Shown: in pieces, positions 6,021 to 12,701 of the stretch
Numbering within the stretch: the first letter of the stretch is position 1
How the letters are laid out: every line of letters begins with the position of its first letter
Origin: JBGLNJ01 sp964353405
Lineage (GTDB): Bacteria > Chloroflexota > Anaerolineae > Fen-1058
Length of the DNA: 13,802 nucleotides
Reading direction: 5' to 3'
NCBI GenBank assembly: GCA_964353405.1
Contig: CAYGWJ010000455.1
Location: 1-13,802 of the forward strand
The notes under the pieces: model-generated
What the model was told of the DNA's origin: nothing
What the model saw: the letters and a program-made list of their open reading frames with translations, nothing else
Database searches by the model: none
Position numbers and translations under genes: made by a program

Positions 6021-7157
6021 GTGGAAGGCTGGCTCATCGCGGGCATCGTACTGATCGTCCTGGCGCTGCTGGGCTGGCAATGGCGGGCCGCGCGGCAGGA
6101 AGCGCATCAACTGCGGCGTCAGCTTGTTGCAACGCTGCACGATCTCCAGAACGCCCAAACCGACGAGCGCGCTCTGCGCGCCTGGCAGACGTCGGCCGGG
6201 TCAGCCATCGAGGACCCGCTGCTCACGCTCGACGCCGACCAGCGCGTGACCTGGGCGAACCCGAGAGCCGTCAAGCTGTTCGGCGATCCCCTCGGCAAGC
6301 CGCTCATTCAAGTCACACGCTCATACGAGCTGGAAACGCTGGCAGGCGAGGCGCTGCGCTCGGCCGGGCCGCTTGACCGATCTGTAACATTGAATGGCCT
6401 CGCCTATGCCGTGCGGACGGCGCCTCTGCCCACGGGCAGCGTGGTGATGGCGCTCAAAGATGTGAGCGAGGTGCAGCGCCTGGGCCGCGCGCGGCGCGAC
6501 TTTGTCGCCAACATCAGCCACGAGCTGCGCACGCCGCTGGCCTCCATCCGCCTGCTGGTGGATACGCTGCAATCCGGCGCACTCGGCGATCCCAAGATTT
6601 CGGGCGAAATGTTATCCAAGATCAGCATCGAAGTGGACGCGCTCTCGCAGCTCGCGCGCGAGCTGCTCGACCTGGCGATGATCGAATCGGGCCAGATGCC
6701 GCTCAAGCTCGAACCGACGGATCTGCGCGATTTGGCGCAGGCGCAGATCGAACGCTTTATGCCGCAAGCGCTGCAAAAGCGGCTGGCGCTGGTCATGGAC
6801 ATTGCGCCCGGTACGCGCGCATTGTCCGATGGCGAGATGATAGGGCGTGTGCTGTCTAACCTTTTGCACAATGCGTGCAAGTTCACGCCAGCCGATGGGC
6901 AGATCACTATCGGCACGCAGCAAGACGGCGACAATGTGATCGTCACAGTCGCCGACACCGGCCCTGGCATTCCGCCCGAGTCAGTCTCACGCATCTTTGA
7001 GCGATTCTACAAAGTGGATCGCGCGCGCGGCCAATCGGGCACGGGCTTGGGGCTGGCGATTGCGCGCCACATTGTCGAGGGTCACGGCGGGCTCATTTGG
7101 GCCGAAAGCAGCCTCGGTCACGGCGCGACGTTCCGGTTCACGTTGCCGGCTTGCTAA
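6021..7157 (+). CDS. phoR: phosphate-sensing histidine kinase PhoR
   Basis: The 378-residue sensor kinase has one N-terminal membrane segment (about 4-20), a short coiled stretch, and a PAS domain (about 58-150; DPLLTLDADQRVTWAN). HisKA follows with H167 in FVANISHELRTPL, then the ATPase domain with N284 in the N-box (NLLHNACKF), DTGPGIP (312-318) and GTGLGLAI (340-347). All catalytic elements are intact. There is no large extracytoplasmic sensor domain, as is usual for PhoR, which is thought to read the Pst transporter through PhoU. Translation starts at GTG 6021. A terminator follows the gene at 7234-7266. Confidence 0.93.
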   Translation: MEGWLIAGIVLIVLALLGWQWRAARQEAHQLRRQLVATLHDLQNAQTDERALRAWQTSAGSAIEDPLLTLDADQRVTWANPRAVKLFGDPLGKPLIQVTRSYELETLAGEALRSAGPLDRSVTLNGLAYAVRTAPLPTGSVVMALKDVSEVQRLGRARRDFVANISHELRTPLASIRLLVDTLQSGALGDPKISGEMLSKISIEVDALSQLARELLDLAMIESGQMPLKLEPTDLRDLAQAQIERFMPQALQKRLALVMDIAPGTRALSDGEMIGRVLSNLLHNACKFTPADGQITIGTQQDGDNVIVTVADTGPGIPPESVSRIFERFYKVDRARGQSGTGLGLAIARHIVEGHGGLIWAESSLGHGATFRFTLPAC

Positions 7158-7159
7158 AC

Positions 7160-7235
7160 CTTAAGCATTCTTAACCCGCTCATCATCAAGATTTGACAAT
7201 CGCATAACACTGCCTTCACCTTGCTCCCATATAAT
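7160..7235 (+). promoter_or_regulatory. Pho-box array 1 with -10 box
   Basis: Six 8-bp elements related to PyTTAA-type Pho boxes start at 7160 (CTTAAGCA), 7170 (CTTAACCC), 7181 (CATCATCA), 7192 (TTTGACAA), 7203 (CATAACAC) and 7214 (CTTCACCT). Spacing is 10 bp then 11 bp. A perfect TATAAT at 7230-7235 lies 8 bp after the last element. The array sits directly behind phoR and would drive the small reading frame at 7280-7451 and possibly pstS. The middle elements are degenerate; the shared spacing with array 2 is the main support. Confidence 0.6.
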
Positions 7236-7266
7236 CCACCTCAGACACGAGGTGGATTTTTGTTTT
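7234..7266 (+). terminator. rho-independent terminator of phoBR
   Basis: ATCCACCTC (7234-7242) and GAGGTGGAT (7249-7257) form a perfect 9-bp stem (10 with A7233-T7258) with a 6-nt loop, followed by a T-rich run interrupted by one G. It overlaps the -10 box of Pho-box array 1, so a transcript starting there (near 7242) would lack the 5' arm and escape termination. Confidence 0.8.
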
Positions 7267-7279
7267 GAGAAGGAGACCG

Positions 7280-7451
7280 ATGGACAACGTACGTCCGCCC
7301 GCGCTGGGGCAGCGAGCACGCTGGCCAACAGATGTATCACTTTATCCTGCGGCGTGAGACGGGCACGACGATGGTCAGCGTGGCCGACGGCAACCGAATT
7401 CGCACGTTTATCCAGGAACACGGTCTCGAAGTCAACGGGTCCCGGCGCTAG
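7280..7451 (+). pseudogene. small hypothetical gene, apparently frameshifted near its start
   Basis: AGAAGGAGA with good spacing precedes ATG 7280, but that frame stops after 25 codons at 7357. The frame shifted by one base is open from 7269 to a TAG at 7449-7451 and reads as a plausible protein (YVRPRWGSEHAGQQMYHF, then VADGNRIRTFIQEHGLEV). It has no ATG, GTG or TTG start before the internal ATG 7332, which would leave 39 residues. Removing one G from the ATGG at 7280 would join the good RBS and start to this frame, giving about 57 residues. Either there is a one-base insertion (mutation or assembly error), or the real product is the 39-residue form. Function unknown. It lies between two Pho-box arrays, so phosphate control is likely if it is expressed. 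Confidence 0.4.
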
Positions 7452-7454
7452 TTT

Positions 7455-7530
7455 GTTAAGCAGTCTTGATCAACTCTTAAGCAAAGCTTAACACAAAGAC
7501 CTATCAGGCTTAAACATCTGCTGTTAGCAT
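7455..7530 (+). promoter_or_regulatory. Pho-box array 2 and -10 box of pstS
   Basis: Six 8-bp elements start at 7455 (GTTAAGCA), 7465 (CTTGATCA), 7476 (CTTAAGCA), 7487 (CTTAACAC), 7498 (GACCTATC, degenerate) and 7509 (CTTAAACA). Spacing is 10 bp then 11 bp. TAGCAT at 7525-7530 lies 8 bp beyond the last element and serves as a -10 box without a separate -35, as in PhoB-activated promoters. The 11-bp repeat period is the known PhoB-dimer spacing, and the PyTTAA core resembles the cyanobacterial Pho box. Confidence 0.75.
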
Positions 7531-7531
7531 A

Positions 7532-7550
7532 TCACCTGGAAAACAGGTGA
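7532..7550 (+). promoter_or_regulatory. palindrome at the start of the pstS transcript
   Basis: TCACCTG (7532-7538) and CAGGTGA (7544-7550) form a perfect 7-bp stem with a GAAAA loop, at the predicted transcript start and about 15 nt before the pstS Shine-Dalgarno. It may be a 5' stabilising hairpin or a binding site for another regulator. Confidence 0.4.
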
Positions 7551-7577
7551 AATCAATCTCAAAGGAGAAGAGAAGAA

Positions 7578-8771
7578 ATGCAATCCCGCAAGTTGTTTGT
7601 CATGAGTATTGTGGCCCTCGCGCTGATCGTGAGCGCGTGCGCCCCCGCCGCTGCGCCCACGCCGCAGACCATCACCGTCAAAGAGACTGTCGTCGTCGCC
7701 GGCACGCCGCAGGTCAAAGAAGTCGTCAAGGAAGTCGTCAAAGAAGTCACCGCCACGCCCAAGGCGATGGACGCCCCCGGCTCGGTCAAGTTGAATGCTT
7801 CCGGCGCGACGTTCCCCCAGCCGCTGTACGAAGATTGGGCCTTTGCCTTCAACCAGCTCGACCCATCCGTCATCATCAACTATGCCGGTGGCGGTTCAGG
7901 TCAGGGCATCAAGGACATCAAGGCCGGCACTGTGGACTTTGCCGGCAGCGACGCGTTGCTGTCCGACCAGGACTACAAGGATGCGCCCGGCCTGCAAATG
8001 CTCCCGACGGTGGCCGGCCCCGTGGTGCTGGCATACAATATCAAGGGTGTGACACAAACCATCACGCTCGATACCAACGTCGTGGTCGGCATCTATCAGG
8101 GCAAGATCGCCAACTGGAACGATCCGGCGATTGCCAAGCTCAATCCCGCGGTCAAGTTTCCCGACCTGCCGATCAACGTCGTGCATCGCTCGGACGGCTC
8201 TGGCACGACCAACATCTTTACTCTCTACCTGTCGGCGGTGAGCGAGGACTGGAAGAAAGCCCCTGGTGCGGGCACGGCGGTGGATTGGCCGGTGGACAAG
8301 CTCGGGCGCGGGCAAGGCGGACGCGGCAACCCCGGCGTGGCCGCGGCGGTTCAGAACACCAACGGCGCGATTGGGTATGTGGAACTTGGCTATGCCAAGA
8401 GCAACAATATCCTGTACCCCAAGCTGGTCAACGCTTCCGGCACGACCGTCGAAGCCAGCATCCCCAGCACGGTCGCCGCGATGAAGGACGCGCAATTCAG
8501 CGACAAGCTGACGGCCGTCATCGTCAACAGCAAGCAGCCCGACGCCTGGCCGATTGCAGGCTTTACGTACCTCATCGTCAACAAGGATTACAAGGACTGC
8601 AAAAAGGCTGAAAAGCTGGTCGGCTTTATGAACTGGGCGCTGACCAACCCTGCGGCGACGGACCGCGCGAGCAAGCTGATCTATGCGCCGCTGCCGAAGG
8701 AAATTCAGCCCAAGGTGCTGGATACCGTCGGCAAGATCACCTGCAACGGCAAGCCAGTCGTGACCAAGTAG
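7578..8771 (+). CDS. pstS: phosphate ABC transporter substrate-binding lipoprotein PstS
   Basis: The 397-residue lipoprotein has a signal peptide with lipobox VSAC (C21). A spacer of Val/Lys/Glu repeats follows (VKEVVKEVVKEV, about 46-57; the DNA is a 12-nt tandem repeat). The phosphate-binding domain then shows NASGATFPQPLYEDW, YAGGGSGQGI, DFAGSDALL and HRSDGSGTTNIFT, which supply the hydroxyl and backbone ligands for phosphate. The protein is anchored outside the membrane and delivers phosphate to PstCA. AGGAG precedes the start, with a rather long spacer. It is driven by Pho-box array 2. A large hairpin separates it from pstC, which should favour PstS over the membrane components. Confidence 0.96.
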   Translation: MQSRKLFVMSIVALALIVSACAPAAAPTPQTITVKETVVVAGTPQVKEVVKEVVKEVTATPKAMDAPGSVKLNASGATFPQPLYEDWAFAFNQLDPSVIINYAGGGSGQGIKDIKAGTVDFAGSDALLSDQDYKDAPGLQMLPTVAGPVVLAYNIKGVTQTITLDTNVVVGIYQGKIANWNDPAIAKLNPAVKFPDLPINVVHRSDGSGTTNIFTLYLSAVSEDWKKAPGAGTAVDWPVDKLGRGQGGRGNPGVAAAVQNTNGAIGYVELGYAKSNNILYPKLVNASGTTVEASIPSTVAAMKDAQFSDKLTAVIVNSKQPDAWPIAGFTYLIVNKDYKDCKKAEKLVGFMNWALTNPAATDRASKLIYAPLPKEIQPKVLDTVGKITCNGKPVVTK

Positions 8772-8773
8772 GG

Positions 8774-8788
8774 GCGAGGTCGCCTCGC
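8774..8788 (+). repeat. small hairpin after pstS
   Basis: GCGAGG (8774-8779) and CCTCGC (8783-8788) form a 6-bp stem with a 3-nt loop, 3 nt after the pstS stop codon. It may protect the pstS message end together with the larger hairpin at 8820-8852. Confidence 0.35.
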
Positions 8789-8819
8789 TCATCAACAGAT
8801 CTCCCCTGTTCCCGAAGGG

Positions 8820-8852
8820 TCCAAGAGCCTCACCGCTTGTGAGGCTCTTGGA
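8820..8852 (+). terminator. large intercistronic hairpin between pstS and pstC
   Basis: Positions 8820-8833 and 8839-8852 are perfect 14-bp complements (TCCAAGAGCCTCAC / GTGAGGCTCTTGGA) with the loop CGCTT. No T-run follows. In pst operons the binding protein is usually made in excess, so this fits a partial terminator or an mRNA-stabilising element that protects the pstS message. Confidence 0.65.
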
Positions 8853-8871
8853 CTCGTATGAAGGATTGGCT

Positions 8872-9861
8872 ATGGCATCACGCTTTGCGTCCTCGCCTCA
8901 CAAACTCGAACGAGTGCCGTCTTCGTCGCTCGAGCGCGCGCTGCAACACGGCGACATTCCGTTCAAGGCCGTCATCGCGCTCTCGTCCGTGACGTTGCTG
9001 GCCCTGATGGTCGGCGTCGGCGTGATGCTGTGGCTGCGCTCCGAGCCGACGCGCGCGGCGGTGGGCTGGTCGTTCATCACGCAGACGACGTGGAATCCGG
9101 TCGGCCAGGTGTTCGGCGCCGCGCCCTTCATCGTCGGCACGCTGGTCACGTCGCTCGTCGCCGTGCTGATCGCGCTGCCGCTGGGACTGGGCATTTCGAT
9201 TTTCCTGGCCGAGTTGTGCCCGCCGCAATTGCGCACGTTCATCGGCTTTATGGTCGAACTGCTCGCGGCGATCCCCAGCGTCGTGTATGGCGCGTGGGGG
9301 ATTTTCGTCTTTATCCCACAAGTCGTCACGCCGCTCGGCAACGCGCTGATGAACACCTTGGGGCATTACGTGCCCATCTTTCGCGGCCCGTTCTTTGGCG
9401 CAAGCTCTCTCGCTGCCGGCCTGATTCTGGCTGTGATGATCCTGCCGACCATCTCGGCCATCTCGCGCGACGTGTTATTGGCCGTGCCGCGCAGTCAACG
9501 TGAGGCCGCGCTCGCGCTCGGCTCAACCGAGTGGGAGACGATCTGGCAGGTCGTGTTGCCGTACGGTCTCTCGGGCATCCTGGGCGCGGTGATCCTGGGC
9601 CTGGGCCGCGCGCTGGGCGAGACCATGGCGGTGACGATGGTGATCGGCAACGTCGCGCAACTGACGACGTCGCTCCTCAGCCCGGCTTACACGATGGCGA
9701 GTGTGATTGCGAACGAGTGGGGCGAGAGCCGGACGGCGCTGTATGGCAGCGCGCTCATCGAAATCGGCCTGCTGTTGTTCCTCATGAGCCTGCTGCTCAA
9801 CATCATCGCGCGCTTTCTGGTGTGGAGTGTGGCGCGCAAGACGCCGGAGCAACGAGCATGA
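8872..9861 (+). CDS. pstC: phosphate ABC transporter permease PstC
   Basis: The 329-residue permease has about six membrane segments (near 33-55, 85-112, 122-148, 180-203, 235-262 and 295-318). The MetI-type cytoplasmic EAA loop reads REAALALGSTEWETIWQ at 210-226 and docks on PstB. It pairs with PstA to form the channel. The start is ATG 8872, with AAGGA 6 nt before it. A GTG at 8839 would extend the frame by 11 codons but lies inside the hairpin and lacks an RBS. The stop overlaps the pstA start (ATGA). Confidence 0.95.
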   Translation: MASRFASSPHKLERVPSSSLERALQHGDIPFKAVIALSSVTLLALMVGVGVMLWLRSEPTRAAVGWSFITQTTWNPVGQVFGAAPFIVGTLVTSLVAVLIALPLGLGISIFLAELCPPQLRTFIGFMVELLAAIPSVVYGAWGIFVFIPQVVTPLGNALMNTLGHYVPIFRGPFFGASSLAAGLILAVMILPTISAISRDVLLAVPRSQREAALALGSTEWETIWQVVLPYGLSGILGAVILGLGRALGETMAVTMVIGNVAQLTTSLLSPAYTMASVIANEWGESRTALYGSALIEIGLLLFLMSLLLNIIARFLVWSVARKTPEQRA

Positions 9862-10757
9862 CGACCCCGCTGACCAACCAACCAACAAACCACCGTCACC
9901 TGAAGCGCTCGCCCGTGCACGAGCAGTTTCGCCGGACGACGAATATCGCCATGCTGGGCCTGACCGGCCTGATGACGGCGCTGGCGATTGTGCCGCTGGC
10001 CTGGATTATATTTGAAGTGTTTGCGCGCGGGTCGAGCGCCATGTCGCTGTCGTTTCTGACTGACACCTTCAAGCCGACGAGCATTGACAACGGCGGCGGC
10101 GTGTGGCACGCCATCGTCGGCACGGGCATTCTCATCGGTTGGGCAACGCTGCTCTCGGTGCCGATTGGCATCCTGGCTGCGTTCTACGTGTCCGAGCATC
10201 CCAACACGACGCTCGGACTGGCCGTGCGCTTTGGCACGGACGTGCTCTCCGGCCTGCCCTCGATTGTGGTCGGGCTGTTCGTTTACGCGCTGATCGTTCA
10301 AAGCTCAGGGTATTCGGCGTTCGCGGGCAGCGTGGCGCTCGCCATCTTGATGCTGCCTGTCTTCCTGCGCACGACCGAAGAGATGCTCAAGCTGGTGCCC
10401 AAGTCGCTGCGCGAAGCCTCGCTGGCGCTGGGCGCGCCGGAATGGAAGACCTCGTTTTCCGTTTTGCTGCCGGCGGCGATGACGGGCGTCGTCACGGGCC
10501 TGATGCTGGCGGTGGCGCGCGTGGCGGGCGAGACCGCGCCGCTGCTGTTCACGGCGCTAGGCAGCAACAATCTCTCGACCGCGCTCGACAAGCCCATCGC
10601 CTCGCTGCCGCTGGTGTTGTGGAAGTACGCGGTGGACCCCAGCAAGGTGCGCAACGCGCAGGCGTGGGCGATTGCGCTGCTCATTCTGGTGCTGGTGTTG
10701 GTCTTGAACGTCGCCGCGCGCCTTATCACGCTGTGGCGTTCTAAAATGATGGGATGA
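9858..10757 (+). CDS. pstA: phosphate ABC transporter permease PstA
   Basis: The 299-residue permease partners PstC. Membrane segments lie near 30-55, 85-112, 128-148, 157-172, 205-228 and 275-293. The EAA loop reads REASLALGAPEWKTSFSVLLP at 185-205. The start is ATG 9858, overlapping the pstC stop by ATGA; the same frame is open further upstream, but only as a shadow of pstC. The overlap implies coupled translation and equal amounts of the two permeases. Confidence 0.95.
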   Translation: MTTPLTNQPTNHRHLKRSPVHEQFRRTTNIAMLGLTGLMTALAIVPLAWIIFEVFARGSSAMSLSFLTDTFKPTSIDNGGGVWHAIVGTGILIGWATLLSVPIGILAAFYVSEHPNTTLGLAVRFGTDVLSGLPSIVVGLFVYALIVQSSGYSAFAGSVALAILMLPVFLRTTEEMLKLVPKSLREASLALGAPEWKTSFSVLLPAAMTGVVTGLMLAVARVAGETAPLLFTALGSNNLSTALDKPIASLPLVLWKYAVDPSKVRNAQAWAIALLILVLVLVLNVAARLITLWRSKMMG

Positions 10758-10760
10758 TCG

Positions 10761-10811
10761 TCCACGAAGGACACGAAGAAACACCAAGATTTTTTAGTTA
10801 ACCTCCGTGGA
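10761..10811. repeat. degenerate CACGAAG-type intergenic repeat between pstA and pstB
   Basis: CACGAAGGA (10763-10771), CACGAAGAA (10772-10780) and CACCAAGAT (10782-10790) are near-tandem 9-mers. The outer arms TCCACGAAGG (10761-10770) and CCTCCGTGGA (10802-10811) are complementary at 9 of 10 positions, and a T6 run lies between them. It resembles dispersed intergenic repeats and sits just before the pstB RBS. Confidence 0.55.
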
Positions 10812-10829
10812 GAAAATTGGGAGTTGAAC

Positions 10830-11726
10830 ATGGCTGAATCTGCAATGGCTTTACCGGCGTTGAATACCACGCCCAGTCTGCCGTTGCCTGCGCTGGCGAC
10901 GACGGCGCAGGAAGTGACGCCCGTGTCTGCCGCGGGCATGGCGTTGAGCATAACGTTGAACACCAAAATGATGCTCGACCGCGTCTCAGTGCTGTACAAT
11001 ACCTTCACGGCGGTCGCCGAGGTAAACTTGCCCGTCTATGCCAACAAGATCACGGCCATCATCGGGCCGTCGGGCTGCGGCAAATCCACGCTGTTGCGCG
11101 CGCTCAATCGCATGAACGACCTCATCCCCAGCGCGCGGCTCAAGGGTACCGTCATGCTGGACGAGGACAATGTGTACGCGCCGAACGTGGACGTGGTGGA
11201 CATCCGCCGCCGCGTGGGCATGGTGTTTCAGCGCCCCAATCCTTTTCCCAAGAGCATCTATGACAACGTGGCCTATGGCCCGCGCCTGTACGGCGGCGTG
11301 ACCAAGTCCGACCTGGATGAAATCGTCGAGCGCAGCCTCAAGCGCGCGGCGCTGTGGGATGAGGTCAAGGACAAGCTCAAGCAATCGGGCATGGCGCTGT
11401 CGGGCGGGCAGCAACAGCGGTTGTGCATTGCGCGCGCCATCGCCGTCGAGCCAGAGGTGATTTTGATGGACGAGCCGTGCTCGGCGCTCGACCCGGTCGC
11501 CACGCTCAAGATCGAAGAGCTGATGAAGGAACTCCAGACGGATTACACGATCGTCATCGTGACGCACAACATGCAGCAGGCCGCGCGCGTATCCGATTAC
11601 ACCGCGATGATGATGATGCGCCCCGACCGCGCGGGCGAGATGATCGAGTTCGACGTGACGACCAAGATGTTCACACGGCCCAAGGACAAGCGCACCGAGG
11701 ATTATGTGACGGGCAGGTTTGGGTAG
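10830..11726 (+). CDS. pstB: phosphate ABC transporter ATPase PstB
   Basis: The 298-residue ATPase energises the Pst transporter. Walker A is GPSGCGKST (79-87), the Q-loop Q134 in VFQRPNPFP, the signature LSGGQQQRLCIARA (190-203), Walker B ILMDEPCSALD (211-221) and the H-loop H246 in VTHNMQQA; it ends with the PstB hallmark TEDYVTGRFG. An Ala/Pro-rich extension of about 45 residues precedes the usual PstB start. ATG 10830 has GGGAG 6 nt before it and is preferred over TTG 10824. The stop codon lies at the start of a heptamer repeat. Confidence 0.96.
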   Translation: MAESAMALPALNTTPSLPLPALATTAQEVTPVSAAGMALSITLNTKMMLDRVSVLYNTFTAVAEVNLPVYANKITAIIGPSGCGKSTLLRALNRMNDLIPSARLKGTVMLDEDNVYAPNVDVVDIRRRVGMVFQRPNPFPKSIYDNVAYGPRLYGGVTKSDLDEIVERSLKRAALWDEVKDKLKQSGMALSGGQQQRLCIARAIAVEPEVILMDEPCSALDPVATLKIEELMKELQTDYTIVIVTHNMQQAARVSDYTAMMMMRPDRAGEMIEFDVTTKMFTRPKDKRTEDYVTGRFG

Positions 11727-11773
11727 TGGGTAGTGGGCAGTGGAGAGTGATCAGTGGTTAGTGACCAGTAGGA
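11725..11773 (+). repeat. heptamer tandem repeat between pstB and arsC
   Basis: Seven consecutive 7-mers of the form AGTGNNN run from 11725 to 11773 (AGTGGGT, AGTGGGC, AGTGGAG, AGTGATC, AGTGGTT, AGTGACC, AGTAGGA). The pstB TAG is at its left edge, and the last unit supplies the AGGA of the arsC ribosome-binding site. It has the same 7-bp period as the tract after scpB but an unrelated unit. Confidence 0.8.
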
Positions 11774-11775
11774 GA

Positions 11776-12210
11776 ATGGGCAAATTGAAAACGCGTGTGT
11801 TGTTTCTCTGCACGGGCAATTCGGCACGCAGCCAGATGGCGGAAGCGTTCCTTAGAAAATACGGCGGTGAGCGCTTAAAAGTGTACAGCGCTGGATTGGA
11901 ACCCAAGGGAATCAATCCGTTTACTGTGCGCGTGATGGAAGAAATCGGTATCCCCTTAACAGGCCAGTCTTCCAAAGACGTGCGCGAGTACATGGGCAAG
12001 CTGCATTTTGGCTATCTCATCACTGTTTGCGCCAACGCCGAGGAGCGCTGCCCCACGACGTTTCCCGGCGTGAGCCAGCGGATGCACTGGGCATTTGACG
12101 ATCCGGCGGCAATCGAAGGAAGTGACGAAGAACGGCTGGCGAAATTCCGCGAGGTGCGCGACCAGATTGACCGCCGCATCCGCGAGTGGCTGGCAGAGGA
12201 GTCGCCATGA
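11776..12210 (+). CDS. arsC: thioredoxin-coupled arsenate reductase ArsC
   Basis: This low-molecular-weight tyrosine-phosphatase-fold protein has 144 residues from ATG 11776. It has the P-loop CTGNSAR (C12-R18), then C85 and C92 spaced by seven residues, as in the three-cysteine relay of S. aureus pI258-type ArsC, and the acid D109 in FDDP. NSARSQMAEAF and VYSAGLEPKGINPF also match that family. It reduces arsenate to arsenite using thioredoxin. The start is ambiguous: ATG 11776 is only one base from AGGAG, while TTG 11785 has normal spacing and gives the typical MKTRVLFLC opening. A GTG at 11740 lies inside the heptamer repeat and is unlikely. The stop overlaps the next gene by ATGA. Confidence 0.9.
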   Translation: MGKLKTRVLFLCTGNSARSQMAEAFLRKYGGERLKVYSAGLEPKGINPFTVRVMEEIGIPLTGQSSKDVREYMGKLHFGYLITVCANAEERCPTTFPGVSQRMHWAFDDPAAIEGSDEERLAKFREVRDQIDRRIREWLAEESP

Positions 12211-12701
12211 ACTCTCAATCTGAACCAAAAACCATCGCGACCACACAGTCCATCGTCTTTGAGCCAACCAGCGGGGGCGGCGGCAGCTTTTGGAATGGCG
12301 ATAGCCTGCTGGCAACCCTCACCGTTCTGAAACGGGCAGATCGCCAAGGCCGGTTGAGCTTGCGCGATACGAATCGCGCGTTGGATCTGCTGCGCATTAT
12401 GCGCAAGCAGCGTACAAGTTACCAGCTGATTGAGAACCTGGGCCTGGTCGGGGATGCCGAGTGGGTCGTCGGAGAACCGTCGGCTCGGCTGCGTTATCGA
12501 GGACAAGAATTTATCGTCGCTCAGGAGAGCCTGCTCAACGCCCAGACGCATGAGCCGTTGATCACGCTGGCGCTCTCTTCCGATTGGAATGACAAACAGA
12601 TGGAACTGCACGTTGCCGATAAGGCTGACCTGCCGCTCGTGGGGTTTTGTCTATTCATCGCCTACGACCTGGTGAACCGTCCAGAAAGGAATCCGTCATG
12701 A
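12207..12701 (+). CDS. unknown protein between arsC and phoU
   Basis: The 164-residue protein is not recognised with confidence. It is soluble, with no signal peptide; a Gly-rich turn (SGGGGSFW, about 23-30) precedes an alpha/beta body with alternating hydrophobic strands (YQLIENLGLV, WVVGEPSARLRYRGQEFIVA, MELHVADKA) and ends in a hydrophobic helix (VGFCLFIAYDLV). The strand-rich body with a terminal buried helix is faintly like LURP-one/Tubby-C proteins; this is a guess. The start is ATG 12207, with GAGGAG 5-6 nt before it, overlapping the arsC stop. Its own stop overlaps the phoU start (ATGA). The tight coupling suggests a role tied to phosphate or arsenate handling. Confidence 0.8.
   Translation: MNSQSEPKTIATTQSIVFEPTSGGGGSFWNGDSLLATLTVLKRADRQGRLSLRDTNRALDLLRIMRKQRTSYQLIENLGLVGDAEWVVGEPSARLRYRGQEFIVAQESLLNAQTHEPLITLALSSDWNDKQMELHVADKADLPLVGFCLFIAYDLVNRPERNPS

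Noticed and set aside
7193..7235. TTGACA (7193) paired with TATAAT (7230) as a standard promoter
   Set aside because: The spacer is 31 bp, far too long; TTTGACAA fits instead as a Pho-box array element.
7280..7357. A 25-codon peptide from the strong RBS at 7269
   Set aside because: It is possible as a leader peptide, but the neighbouring frame is more protein-like; it is treated as a frameshifted gene instead.
7547..8611. A 354-codon open frame overlapping pstS in another frame
   Set aside because: Its composition (Arg/Gln/His-rich, no hydrophobic pattern) is that of a shadow frame in GC-rich DNA; pstS is unambiguous.
9531..9857. N-terminal extension of pstA back to 9531
   Set aside because: The added residues are a shadow of pstC; ATG 9858 with the ATGA overlap and GGAG is the natural start.
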